Assembly (NCBI GenBank): GCA_964539385.1
Contig: CAZIJC010000089.1
Coordinates: forward strand, 1-18,670
Source: JAUVZF01 sp964539385
Lineage (GTDB): Bacteria; Planctomycetota; Phycisphaerae; FEN-1346
Direction of reading: 5' to 3'
DNA length: 18,670 nt
Positions 6,816 through 13,799 of this stretch are shown in pieces. How positions within the stretch are numbered: position 1 is the first letter of the stretch; each line of letters starts with the position of its first letter. The notes under the pieces are model-generated. The model made no database searches. It was not told the DNA's origin and was given only the letters and a program-made list of their open reading frames with translations. Made by a program: the position numbers and the translations under genes.

Positions 6816-8066
6816 ATGAGCAAAACGCGAAAACCGAAACGCCGCCGCCCTGCACAGCCGGCTCGCCGGGGGGACAAGCGGGGCATGTCAACCCGTGCGA
6901 TCCACGCCGGCGAAGACCGCGAGCGGTACGCCGATTCCATCACCACGCCCATCGTCCAGACCTCCACCTTCGTCTTCAAGGACTCCAGGGAGGTCGAGGC
7001 CTACACCAAGCACGGCAAGGCCCGGTTCGAGTACGGCCGGTACGGCAACCCGACGGAACTGGTGGCCCAGCGGCGGCTGGCCGAACTGGAAGGGGCCGAG
7101 GACGGTGTCCTGTTCACCTCCGGCATGAGCGCCATCACGACCACCATCCTCACGCTCGTCAGGAGCGGCGATCACCTGGTCATCACCGACGACGCCTACA
7201 AGCGGACGCTGGAGTTCTGCTCCCAGTACCTTCAGCGGTTCGGCATCGGGTGCACGATCGTCCCGTTCGGCGACTACCGGGCGCTGGAGCGGGCGATCCG
7301 GCGGAACACACGTTTCATCTTCTCGGAATCGCCGACGAACCCGTACCTGAACATCTTCGACCTGGTGAAACTGCGCCAGATCGCCCGCAAGCACAAGGTC
7401 CTGACGGTCATCGACTCGACGTTCGCCACGCCGCTGAACCAGCGGCCGCTGGAGTGGGGCGTGGACCTGGTGGTCCACAGCCTGACGAAGTACCTGGCGG
7501 GGCACAACGACATCCTCGGCGGCGCGGTGCTCGGCCGGGCCGGCCTCATCGGCGAGATCCGGGCCCTGCACAAGGGGTTCGGCGGCGTCATCGACCCGCA
7601 CTGCTGTTACCTGCTGGTGCGGGGCCTCAAGACGTTCGTCCTGCGCGTCCGGCGCCAGAACGCCTCGGCCATGAAGGTCGCACGGTTCCTCGAACGGCAC
7701 CCCCTCGTCAAGAAGGTGTATTACCCGGGCCTGGAGAGCCACCGGCACCACGCCATCGCGAAGGCCCAGATGGACGGGTACGGCGGCGTGGTAACGTTCG
7801 ACATCAAAGGGGGCCTGGCGATGGCCAAACGGTTCCTCGACTCGCTGAAGTTATGCTTCATCGCGCCGAGTTTCGGCGGCGTCGAGACGCTCATCACCCA
7901 TCCGGCCACCATCACGTATTACCGCGAGACGCGCCGGGCACGGCACGAACTGGGGATCACCGACAGTCTGATCCGCCTGGCCCTCGGCGTCGAAGAGGCC
8001 GACGACATCATCGCCGACCTGGACCAGGCGCTCAAGCGAAGCGCGCGGGCGGGGAAGCGGAAGTAG
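6816..8066 (+). CDS. metB: Cystathionine gamma-synthase, plant-type (PLP-dependent)
   Basis: Predicted 416-residue PLP enzyme of the Cys/Met metabolism family. It would join an activated homoserine to cysteine to give cystathionine in methionine synthesis. The Schiff-base lysine is Lys225 in HSLTKYLAGHNDILGG. Asp200 in VIDSTFATPLNQ would hold the pyridine nitrogen, and RYGNPT (75-80) and SGMSAI (102-107) are typical cofactor-loop motifs. DSTFATPLNQ, HND(I/V)L(G/A)G and the YYPGL-SH...H-IAK-QM-G(Y/F)GGVV(T/S)F segment resemble plant cystathionine gamma-synthases more than E. coli MetB, so O-phosphohomoserine is a possible substrate (inference). Start 6816 follows CGGAG with short spacing and adds a basic K/R-rich stretch of 23 residues. 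ATG 6885 (MSTRAIHAGED) is an alternative start. Methionine gamma-lyase cannot be excluded from motifs alone. Confidence 0.8.
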   Translation: MSKTRKPKRRRPAQPARRGDKRGMSTRAIHAGEDRERYADSITTPIVQTSTFVFKDSREVEAYTKHGKARFEYGRYGNPTELVAQRRLAELEGAEDGVLFTSGMSAITTTILTLVRSGDHLVITDDAYKRTLEFCSQYLQRFGIGCTIVPFGDYRALERAIRRNTRFIFSESPTNPYLNIFDLVKLRQIARKHKVLTVIDSTFATPLNQRPLEWGVDLVVHSLTKYLAGHNDILGGAVLGRAGLIGEIRALHKGFGGVIDPHCCYLLVRGLKTFVLRVRRQNASAMKVARFLERHPLVKKVYYPGLESHRHHAIAKAQMDGYGGVVTFDIKGGLAMAKRFLDSLKLCFIAPSFGGVETLITHPATITYYRETRRARHELGITDSLIRLALGVEEADDIIADLDQALKRSARAGKRK

Positions 8067-8113
8067 TCGATTGTGGATTGCAGTCCGGCTGGCGAGAATC
8101 GGCTCGCGCCCGT

Positions 8114-9628
8114 TCAGCCGCGGCCCAAATGGCGGCGACGGTGAAACAGGATTAGCCCACCCAGGGCCAACAGCGCCAGCGTCGCCGGTTCGGGAACCTG
8201 CCACGCCAAGGCGTAATCCCACGCGAAGTCGCCCTGGCCGTCCTTCGGCGCCACGCGGAGTTCGTACGTGTTGCCGAGCGTCAGCCCCTCGTAATAGACG
8301 GTCTCGGTGTTGTGCTCGGTGGAGGTGGAGGAGGCCAGGCTGATCTCGCCGCCGCCCGTCACGTCGAGCAGGAGCAGGTCCAGGTCATAGAAGGTCGGGA
8401 TGAACTCCACCTTGTGCAGGTCGATGTCCACGTCGATGTCCACGTCGAGGTTCCAGACGAGGGTGGCCTGGAGCCGGTCGAGCATCCAGGCGGCCGAGGG
8501 CGTGAAGCAATAGGAGCCGACGACGTTGCTGCCGGCGTCGCCGCCGAAAGCGGGGTCGTAGTCCCACCCGAACGCCTCGATGGTGCCGCTCGAACCGTCC
8601 TGCTGGCTCTCCTGCTCGCCGGCGGCAAGGATGCGGTAAGCGTTATAGATGTTCATCTGTCCTGCGCCGTAGCGGCTGTCGAGGTTGTTGGTGGTGTCGA
8701 CGGTGTAGTCCGTCAGGTCGGCGCCGCGCGGGTTATCGACGGCGCGGTCGGCGCCGGCCATCAGCACGGCCTTGACGACCTCGGACGTCTCGGCGTGCTG
8801 GATGGTCCGCGTGCGGTTGGTGATGGTTCCGGAGGAAAGCGAGGCATCCTGGGCGACTTCCAGGAGCATCGCCGCCGTCGCCGAGACCATCGGCGCCGCC
8901 CAACTGGTGAACGTGGTCGAGTCGGCCTTGTTGAAGCCCGGCGCCACCAGCGTGGGCGCGACCCGGTCGTCCGTGTACAGCGTATCCACGTCCGTGGTGC
9001 CCGAGACGTGCTGGCCGCTGGTCAAGCCGACGGAAATCTCGTTGTAGGCGTCCTTGAAGATGGGCGCCTCATGGCTGATATTGGGCGCCCCGGCCACCTG
9101 GATCAGGTCGTCCTCTTCAATCGTGAAATCGATGCGGCGGAGGATGTTGCCGTCGATCGAAGGCACGCCTGTGCCGGCGAGCCAACTGTGGTTGGCGATG
9201 CGCGCCGTCGTGGTTTCCGGCTTGGCGACCTGGTTGAAGTTCAGAAAACTATAGATCCAATCGCCGGCCTCGTAGTTCAGGACCGCCTCGTCGATCCCCA
9301 CGTCCGGGGCGACCGACGTGTCGTTGCCGTAGAAGTTGATGCCCACCGTCGTCGCGTGCGACGAGGAGCCCGGCGAGGACGCCGAGACGTTCGTGAAGGA
9401 TTTGTCGGGGGTCTCGAACTCCGAGTTGTCGGCGTGGGGAATGTAATCGCTGCCCTCTTTCGCCTCGACGTGCATGACCTGGATGCCGTCCCCCGTCGGG
9501 ACGGCCGCGCCCAGTTCCGCCTCCAGGCGCGGGTAGTCCATCAGGTCCATGTACGAGGCGGTCGCCGGGACGGCCCCGATGATCAGCCAGACGCTCAGCG
9601 CCCAGACCAACGCGATTCGGTGCTTCAT
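8114..9628 (-). CDS. PEP-CTERM subtilisin-fold (S8) protein, possibly inactive
   Basis: Predicted 504-residue exported protein. Start 9628 gives the signal peptide MKHRIALVWALSVWLIIGAV ending PATAS. ATG 9634 and upstream in-frame ATGs are alternatives because the start region is duplicated. The S8 fold is visible: His91 in SSHATTVG, Asn146 in IANHSW, and Ser242 in FTSWAAPMVSATA. At the catalytic Asp position the sequence is GIQVMHVEAKE, with Glu55 instead of Asp, so activity is doubtful. A C-terminal beta-sandwich (about 400-475) resembles domains that follow bacterial subtilisins. The end (478-504) is a PEP-CTERM sorting signal, VPEPATLALLALGGLILF followed by an Arg/His-rich tail. A 12-bp repeat (GTCGATGTCCAC on the plus strand, 8420-8450) encodes an Asp-Val/Ile-Asp run. 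The protein is probably exported and handled by an exosortase encoded elsewhere. Confidence 0.85.
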   Translation of the reverse strand: MKHRIALVWALSVWLIIGAVPATASYMDLMDYPRLEAELGAAVPTGDGIQVMHVEAKEGSDYIPHADNSEFETPDKSFTNVSASSPGSSSHATTVGINFYGNDTSVAPDVGIDEAVLNYEAGDWIYSFLNFNQVAKPETTTARIANHSWLAGTGVPSIDGNILRRIDFTIEEDDLIQVAGAPNISHEAPIFKDAYNEISVGLTSGQHVSGTTDVDTLYTDDRVAPTLVAPGFNKADSTTFTSWAAPMVSATAAMLLEVAQDASLSSGTITNRTRTIQHAETSEVVKAVLMAGADRAVDNPRGADLTDYTVDTTNNLDSRYGAGQMNIYNAYRILAAGEQESQQDGSSGTIEAFGWDYDPAFGGDAGSNVVGSYCFTPSAAWMLDRLQATLVWNLDVDIDVDIDLHKVEFIPTFYDLDLLLLDVTGGGEISLASSTSTEHNTETVYYEGLTLGNTYELRVAPKDGQGDFAWDYALAWQVPEPATLALLALGGLILFHRRRHLGRG

Positions 9629-9711
9629 GGTCATTTTCCGCCTTTTCCAGGGCGCCGTAGGATCGGCTACCGGCTTGAGCGCCCGCTTCATGGTCATTTT
9701 CCGCCTTTTCC
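9623..9711 (-). repeat. Duplicated ribosome-binding and start region
   Basis: A 26-bp segment covering the ribosome-binding region and the ATGACCATG start occurs at 9623-9648 and again 63 bp upstream at 9686-9711, with one difference near the end. The duplication is exactly 21 codons, so the upstream ATGs (9697, 9691) are in frame with the subtilisin-like gene. Starting there would put a non-hydrophobic leader ahead of the signal peptide, which is why 9628 is preferred. Confidence 0.75.
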
Positions 9712-9791
9712 CGGGCGGCGCAGGGGAGGGAGCCTGCAACCGGCGGGCCCCTCCCCCGGAAATCGCCCTTGACGCAATGCGGCCAGACTGT
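9710..9791 (-). repeat. PEP-CTERM-leader repeat element, copy 3 (type B flank)
   Basis: The core CTCCCCCGGAAATCGCCCTT (plus strand, 9751-9770) continues into GACGCAATGCGGCCAGA. Positions 9740-9791 match 12270-12321 with two differences in 52. The 5' side on the plus strand carries a different arm rich in GGGAGG/CCTGC, so the simple hairpin seen in copies 1 and 4 is altered here. It lies 80-160 nt upstream of the subtilisin-like gene, in its probable leader. Confidence 0.8.
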
Positions 9792-9877
9792 TTCCAGGGC
9801 GGCGTAGGGAAGGGAAGCGTCCTCACGCCCACGGTCACAGTGGCAAAAAAACGTTTCAACGGCCTCTCTACACTGCA

Positions 9878-9905
9878 ATTATAACGCGCTTTTGCGGGAA
9901 AGCAA
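9878..9905 (-). promoter_or_regulatory. Sigma70-type promoter for the subtilisin-like gene
   Basis: On the minus strand TTGCTT (9905-9900) is followed by a 16-bp spacer and a perfect TATAAT (9883-9878). It would give a leader of roughly 240 nt containing repeat copy 3 and both copies of the start region. A run of seven T (minus strand, near 9853) follows about 30 bp downstream. Confidence 0.55.
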
Positions 9906-9967
9906 ACCGATCCGGGACAAATGTATCCGGGGGGTGCCAATTGGGCGCGGGTGGCACGGTCATCCCG

Positions 9968-10085
9968 AAGGGCGACTTCTCCGAAGGAGTCTGCGACCGG
10001 CGGGCCATTCCCCCGGAAATCACCCTTCCAAACAACCTGTCAATCACGTCGGCCACGAAACAGGGCCAGGCCGCCGAGGGCTACC
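9968..10085 (-). repeat. Copy of a PEP-CTERM gene tail plus hairpin element (copy 2)
   Basis: Positions 10003-10085 match 11511-11593 at 80 of 83 bases. On the minus strand the block contains the last 14 codons of a PEP-CTERM gene, VALGGLALFRGRRD plus stop, identical in protein to the end of the gene at 11548-12219. It sits directly behind the papain-like gene, whose TAG stop (10083-10081) lies at its edge. The adjoining hairpin (9968-10027) has outer arms AAGGGTGA and TCGCCCTT and an extra insert GACTCCTTCGGAGAAGTC on its 3' side. This is a clear duplication or conversion scar. Confidence 0.85.
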
Positions 10086-11454
10086 TGCGGCGGCGAACGA
10101 GCACGCCCAACCCGCCCAGGGCGAGGAGCAGCAGCGTCGCAGGCTCGGGAATCGTGTAGGCCTTGATGCAGAAGTTCGCAGTATCGAAAGACGGTTCGTA
10201 GTGGATGTCCCACCACTCCTCGCCGTCGAAACTGTAGAAACTCTCCCCGGGGTTGGCCGTGGAGCCGCTGCTGTATCCTGTCACGGCGTAGTCGAACGCC
10301 AGCGGGTACGCACCGCCGTCCTCGATATACAGCGACACGATAAAGTCGTCGCCGGCGGCGATATCGACAAGCGAGTCCAGGTCGACGACGTGGAAGCCCT
10401 CCAGGAGCGAGCCGGTCTTGGACGCCAAGAGACCGATCGGCAGGTCGCTTGCGTCCACCGTGTCGTAGACCTTGACGGTGTAGGTGGCGTTGTCCTCTCC
10501 GACGTAGAAACCGACGGCGGCCAACTTCTCGTCCTCCGTCGCCGTGAACCGGTTGTAGCCGTACGGGGTGTTGACCTCATTCACGTCGCCGTAGTAGTCG
10601 TACGAATAGCAGCGCTGGGCGACGTCGGCCTCCTCGGCCTCGAACGACGCGGCGAACTTGCACGCCCTGGTGTCGTCGTAGGAGATCCAGAAGTAGCCGT
10701 CGTCGCCGAAGCCGGCGCCCCAACTGTTGCGGACCTCCCACGCGCCGGAGGCGCCCGCGCCGGGGACCGCCTTGTTGTCGTCCCAGCCGACGATGGCCAC
10801 GGCGTGATTGACAACTTCGCCGCCCGTATAACAGTAGGTGTACGTCTCGTTATTGTAAAACGCGCTGTCCCAGCACATGTGGGTGTAGAGGGCGCCGCGT
10901 GTTATGACCGCGTCCTTGATGTCGTCCGGGGCGTAGCGATAGACGCTACGCCTCAGCAGCGCCTGTCTCGGCCCGCCCGTCGAGGGGCGGTCGTCCCAGG
11001 GCAGATAGGGGTCGTCGGCCTCGCTGACGGGCCCGTCGAGGCGGCTCAGGTAGGCCGTGTGCATCCAGGTGTTGCCGCCCTCGCACGGGAGGAGGTCGAA
11101 GCCGTGATAGTTCTTGAGGTGGTTCTCGGAGAAGTCCTGGTTGCCCCCCCCCTGCATCAGGATGTTGCTCTCCATCGCGCCGTAACAGGCGAACGCCCAG
11201 CACGAGCCGCACGTCTCCTGGTTCTTGACGGGCGTGACGCCGTAGGGCAGGAGGCTGAAACTGGACGGTGCGCCCACGCCGCCGCCGCCACCGCCGCCGC
11301 CACCTTTGCTGTCGATGTCTTGCCCGACGGCAAAGGGCGCCGCATGGCTGACCGGCGACACCTCAATCTGCTGGGCCCACAGTGGAGCAGCCCAAGCCGC
11401 CGCCAACGCAAAAGCCGCCAGGGCAACCGCTCTCTTGCACCGCAATCGTGACAT
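10081..11454 (-). CDS. PEP-CTERM papain-family (C1) protease with lectin-like domain
   Basis: Predicted 457-residue exported cysteine protease. Start 11454 follows AGGGAG at 6 nt and gives the signal peptide MSRLRCKRAVALAAFALAAA, cleaved near LWA-QQ. A run of nine glycines (51-59) links to the C1 domain. Catalytic residues are all present: Gln79 and Cys85 in VKNQETCGSCWAF, His217 in VVNHAVAIVGWDD, and Asn243 in VRNSWGAGFGDDGYFW. Residues about 262-430 resemble the lectin-like domain often found behind C1 peptidases (for example FTATEDEKLAAVGFYVG). The end is a PEP-CTERM signal, IPEPATLLLLALGG plus VRRRR (435-457). No long inhibitory propeptide is seen. The stop codon lies in a block duplicated from the neighbouring PEP-CTERM gene. 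Likely role: surface proteolysis or peptide-bond processing at the envelope (inference). Confidence 0.9.
   Translation of the reverse strand: MSRLRCKRAVALAAFALAAAWAAPLWAQQIEVSPVSHAAPFAVGQDIDSKGGGGGGGGGVGAPSSFSLLPYGVTPVKNQETCGSCWAFACYGAMESNILMQGGGNQDFSENHLKNYHGFDLLPCEGGNTWMHTAYLSRLDGPVSEADDPYLPWDDRPSTGGPRQALLRRSVYRYAPDDIKDAVITRGALYTHMCWDSAFYNNETYTYCYTGGEVVNHAVAIVGWDDNKAVPGAGASGAWEVRNSWGAGFGDDGYFWISYDDTRACKFAASFEAEEADVAQRCYSYDYYGDVNEVNTPYGYNRFTATEDEKLAAVGFYVGEDNATYTVKVYDTVDASDLPIGLLASKTGSLLEGFHVVDLDSLVDIAAGDDFIVSLYIEDGGAYPLAFDYAVTGYSSGSTANPGESFYSFDGEEWWDIHYEPSFDTANFCIKAYTIPEPATLLLLALGGLGVLVRRRR
11278..11304 (-). repeat. GGC-type trinucleotide repeat coding nine glycines
   Basis: Nine consecutive glycine codons (GGT/GGC) encode the linker between the signal peptide region and the protease domain. 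Such a tract can change length by slippage. Confidence 0.8.
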
Positions 11455-11490
11455 AATCCGCTCCCTGCCGCTCAATCCTCAAGTCCATAG

Positions 11491-11535
11491 AAAAAGGGCG
11501 ACCTCCGACAGGCCACTCCCCCGGAAATCGCCCTT
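11491..11535 (-). terminator. Hairpin element copy 1: terminator or leader RNA
   Basis: On the minus strand AAGGGCGATTTCCG (11535-11522), a 14-nt loop, CGGAGGTCGCCCTT (11507-11494) and TTT form a 14-bp stem with two G.U pairs, then a U-tract. It lies 12 nt after the stop of the small PEP-CTERM gene and about 37 nt before the papain-like start. It could therefore be an intrinsic terminator, a leader attenuator, or both. The opposite strand would have two C/A mismatches instead of the G.U pairs, so the minus-strand RNA is favoured. The 83-bp block 11511-11593 that includes its right arm is duplicated at 10003-10085. Confidence 0.7.
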
Positions 11536-11547
11536 CCAAACAACCTG

Positions 11548-12219
11548 TCAATCACGTCGGCCACGAAACAGGGCCAGGCCGCCTAGGGCTACCAGTGCGA
11601 GCGTCGCGGGTTCGGGCACCACACTCCCAAAGCCGCTGGCCTCTTCGCCGGCGAACTTGGCGGCCACCAAAGACAGGATGTGTCCCCCTTGCGGCGCACT
11701 GAGTTCCGTGGTGAAGTCGGTGTCCGTGAACGGCGCGGCGCCGGCAATGTCGAACGTGAACGTCTTGGTCTGGCCCGGGTAGACCTGATAGGGACTGGCA
11801 CCCACGCCGCCCCGCAGCCGTACGTCGAACCAACCGAAACCGCCGACGAGGAAGCCGCCGGCCAAGTAGGCGTCCTGCGATACCTCGACGGACCAGCCTT
11901 CCGCATCCCGGAGCGTCAGGCCCGTCACGTGTTCCGCAACGTTGAAGTAGATGGCATTGACGCGGAACCAGAGGGCCTCCTGGGATTCGGGCGTATTGTT
12001 GACCACAGCCAGGGTCAGCGCACTCCCGGAAACGGCGAAGGCGACCTGAGCATCGAGGCTCTCAGCGCAAACGTCCTCATTATTCGAGCAGTCGCTCAAC
12101 GTAAGGGTCGTCGCGGCCCGGCCGGCCGACCCGAGGCAAAGGAGCACCAGCGCAGCCGTCAATATGCACCGCGTTTCCGATACGAACGTGCCATGGCGAG
12201 ATGCTCTTGTGGGTCTCAT
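11548..12219 (-). CDS. Small PEP-CTERM surface protein of unknown function
   Basis: Predicted 223-residue exported protein. The start at 12219 is favoured over GTG 12240 because GGAAAGGGG precedes it. A longish basic N-terminus leads to a hydrophobic signal core (CILTAALVLLCLGSAGRA, 18-35). The mature part (37-198) looks beta-rich, with motifs such as FDVRLRGGVG (131-140) and KTFTFDIAG (152-160), and two cysteines (44, 51) that could pair. I recognise no enzyme motif. The tail (201-223) is VPEPATLALVALGGLALF plus RGRRD, a standard PEP-CTERM signal. The final codons and the 3' flank are copied behind the papain-like gene. Its leader carries hairpin copy 4. It may be an extracellular matrix or surface component (inference). 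Confidence 0.8.
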   Translation of the reverse strand: MRPTRASRHGTFVSETRCILTAALVLLCLGSAGRAATTLTLSDCSNNEDVCAESLDAQVAFAVSGSALTLAVVNNTPESQEALWFRVNAIYFNVAEHVTGLTLRDAEGWSVEVSQDAYLAGGFLVGGFGWFDVRLRGGVGASPYQVYPGQTKTFTFDIAGAAPFTDTDFTTELSAPQGGHILSLVAAKFAGEEASGFGSVVPEPATLALVALGGLALFRGRRD

Positions 12220-12257
12220 GCCGACCCCTTTCCTGAACACCCCCCGCGCATCAAACG

Positions 12258-12321
12258 AAAGAGCGACCTCCGGCGGGCCACTCCCCCGGAAATCGCCCTT
12301 GACGCAATGCGGCCAGATTGT
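12258..12321 (-). repeat. PEP-CTERM-leader hairpin element, copy 4 (type B flank)
   Basis: On the minus strand the arm AAGGGCGATTTCCG (12300-12287), a 14-nt loop and CGGAGGTCGCTC (12272-12261) pair with three G.U pairs, followed by TTT. The loop length equals that of copy 1. Upstream the flank GACGCAATGCGGCCAGA (plus strand) is shared with copy 3. It lies about 42 nt before the start of the small PEP-CTERM gene. A TACAAT that could serve as a -10 occurs at 12322-12317, but no -35 was found. Confidence 0.75.
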
Positions 12322-12657
12322 ACCTATACAAAACGGGCCATGCCGCTCGGTCCCCTCCGAACGGTCATAGCCCGTCTATTCCCTGTACCGACAGTATACT
12401 CCAAAATCCCGGTTAGTCAAGCAAGTTGGCCCCAAAACGGCCGTCCGGGGCTGTGACCGCCGGTTTGCCACGATCCGAGGCGTGCTTTTCCACCCCGTCC
12501 GGGGCGGCCATAACGGCAAAAAAGGTTCCTGGAACCTTTTTGCCATGACGGCCGGCGCTGCGAGAACGTGCGGCACGCTCAGCCGGTTGGCGTGTTCAAT
12601 GCCGTGCGGTGAACGGCGCCCGACCTTGCTGTAGCGCCCGGCATTGGCGTGGATTGA
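12322..12657. other. Non-coding stretch between divergent genes
   Basis: No convincing gene on either strand. The only clear structure is the palindrome at 12515-12544 (listed separately). No promoter with both boxes was found for either flanking gene. Confidence 0.6.
12515..12544. repeat. Perfect-looking palindrome GGTTCC-T-GGAACC with A/T arms
   Basis: GGCAAAAAAGGTTCC (12515-12529) is followed after one T by GGAACCTTTTTGCC, so the arms pair over 14 bp apart from one extra A. It could work as a terminator in both directions, but it lies between divergent genes, where a terminator is not needed. It may be a dispersed repeat or protein-binding site. Confidence 0.7.
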
Positions 12658-12722
12658 GTTAGCCGGCGGGCTTGCCCGCCGCGCTTGCTTTGGTTTGAGT
12701 TAGCCGGCGGGCTTGCCCGCCG
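12658..12722. repeat. Two GTTAG-type REP hairpins, 41 bp apart
   Basis: GTTAGCCGGCGGGCTTGCCC plus GCCG occurs at 12658-12681 and 12699-12722. Each has a 5' GTTAG foot and the stem GGCGGGC-TT-GCCCGCC. The same family occurs at 4950-4973 with a paired C/G swap in the stem. They lie just upstream of the DUF1080 gene. Confidence 0.85.
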
Positions 12723-12759
12723 CGCATGGGTAGTCACCACTCGTTAAGGAGAACCCATA

Positions 12760-13731
12760 ATGCATCGTTTCGCGTGGTTTGTCATCGCATGTGTGGCACT
12801 CGTCGGGACGGCGCTCGCGGCTGCCGCGCCGGAGGAAACCATCCAGGGCCTCTATGAGGGGGCCATCGGCGATACCAAGGGCACACGCAAACTGGAGGCA
12901 CGCGTCGTCGCCACAGGCGACCTGGCGCTGAAGGTCTTCATCCGCGTGCAGCAGACCGGGGGGAAGATCACCAAAATCGAACTCGACGGCAAGATCGAAG
13001 GCGGCGGCGCCCGCTTCGTCGGCACGCACGGCAATCAGCAGATCAAGGCCGCCTACCGGGCCGGGGCAATCCAGGGAACGTGCGGCACGGGCGGCCAGAT
13101 CGAGATGAAGCGCATCGTCCGGGAATCGCCCACCCTCGGCGCAAAGCCACCCGCAGGCGCCATCGTCCTGCTGGGCGGCAAGGACTTCAGCGAAGTCGTC
13201 AAGAAACCGCTCAAGGGCGGCAAGGAGCAGGAGTGGATACCCGTCGAGGGCGGCGGCATCCGGGTGCCCAAGGGCGGACTGCGGAGCAAACGCCAGTTCG
13301 ACGGCAGTTTCAGGTTGCACGTCGAGTTCAAGTGCCCACTCGTGGCCAAGGGGCGCGGACAGGGACGCGGCAACAGCGGCGTGTACCTGCCGTGCGGACA
13401 GGAGATCCAGGTGCTCGACTCCTTCGGCATGACCACCTACACGGGCGGGGGCTGCGGCGGCCTGTACAAGTACAAGGACCCCGACGCCTTCGACCAGTTC
13501 AGCCTGGCATCGCTACCGCCGCTCCAGTGGCAGACCTACGACGTCGCGTACCGTGTCAAGAAGACCGGCGGCAAGGCCACCGGCAACCCCGTCATCACCG
13601 TCCTCCACAACGGCATCAAGATTCACGACAACCACGAACTCAACAAGAAGGCACGGCCGGGAGGGTTCAGTTTCCAGGACCACGGCAACCCCGTCCACTA
13701 CCGCAACATCTGGGTTTTGCCGCTGAATTAG
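12760..13731 (+). CDS. Secreted DUF1080 (3-keto-disaccharide hydrolase-like) protein
   Basis: Predicted 323-residue secreted protein. AAGGAG lies 9 nt before ATG 12760. The signal peptide (MHRFAWFVIACVALVGTALA) is cleaved near AAA-APEE. Residues 25-118 form a small beta-rich domain of unknown kind. Residues about 132-322 match the DUF1080 concanavalin-like fold, shown by FRLHVEFKCP, GNSGVYLPCGQEIQVLDS (conserved NSG and ExQVLD core) and a final FQDHGNPVHYRNIWV. DUF1080 proteins are very common in Planctomycetota, and some cleave 3-keto-glycosides. Whether this one is an enzyme or a sugar-binding module is not shown. It converges on the glycosidase-like gene across a strong hairpin and stands alone on its strand. 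Confidence 0.88.
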   Translation: MHRFAWFVIACVALVGTALAAAAPEETIQGLYEGAIGDTKGTRKLEARVVATGDLALKVFIRVQQTGGKITKIELDGKIEGGGARFVGTHGNQQIKAAYRAGAIQGTCGTGGQIEMKRIVRESPTLGAKPPAGAIVLLGGKDFSEVVKKPLKGGKEQEWIPVEGGGIRVPKGGLRSKRQFDGSFRLHVEFKCPLVAKGRGQGRGNSGVYLPCGQEIQVLDSFGMTTYTGGGCGGLYKYKDPDAFDQFSLASLPPLQWQTYDVAYRVKKTGGKATGNPVITVLHNGIKIHDNHELNKKARPGGFSFQDHGNPVHYRNIWVLPLN

Positions 13732-13757
13732 TACGACAACACCAACTCGGCGGGTGG

Positions 13758-13781
13758 CATGGCCACGCTTGCGTGGCCATG
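13758..13781. repeat. REP-like hairpin, GGGTGGCATGG family, copy 2
   Basis: CATGGCCACGC-TT-GCGTGGCCATG forms an 11-bp stem, preceded by the same GCGGGTGGCATGG foot as the copy at 326-359. It lies 27 bp after the DUF1080 stop codon. Confidence 0.75.
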
Positions 13782-13799
13782 GGCTTGGTCCCGCTTCAC

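Noticed and set aside
11543..11548. Perfect TTGACA on the minus strand at the end of the small PEP-CTERM gene
   Set aside because: No -10 box lies at 16-18 bp. It overlaps a coding end and stop codon.
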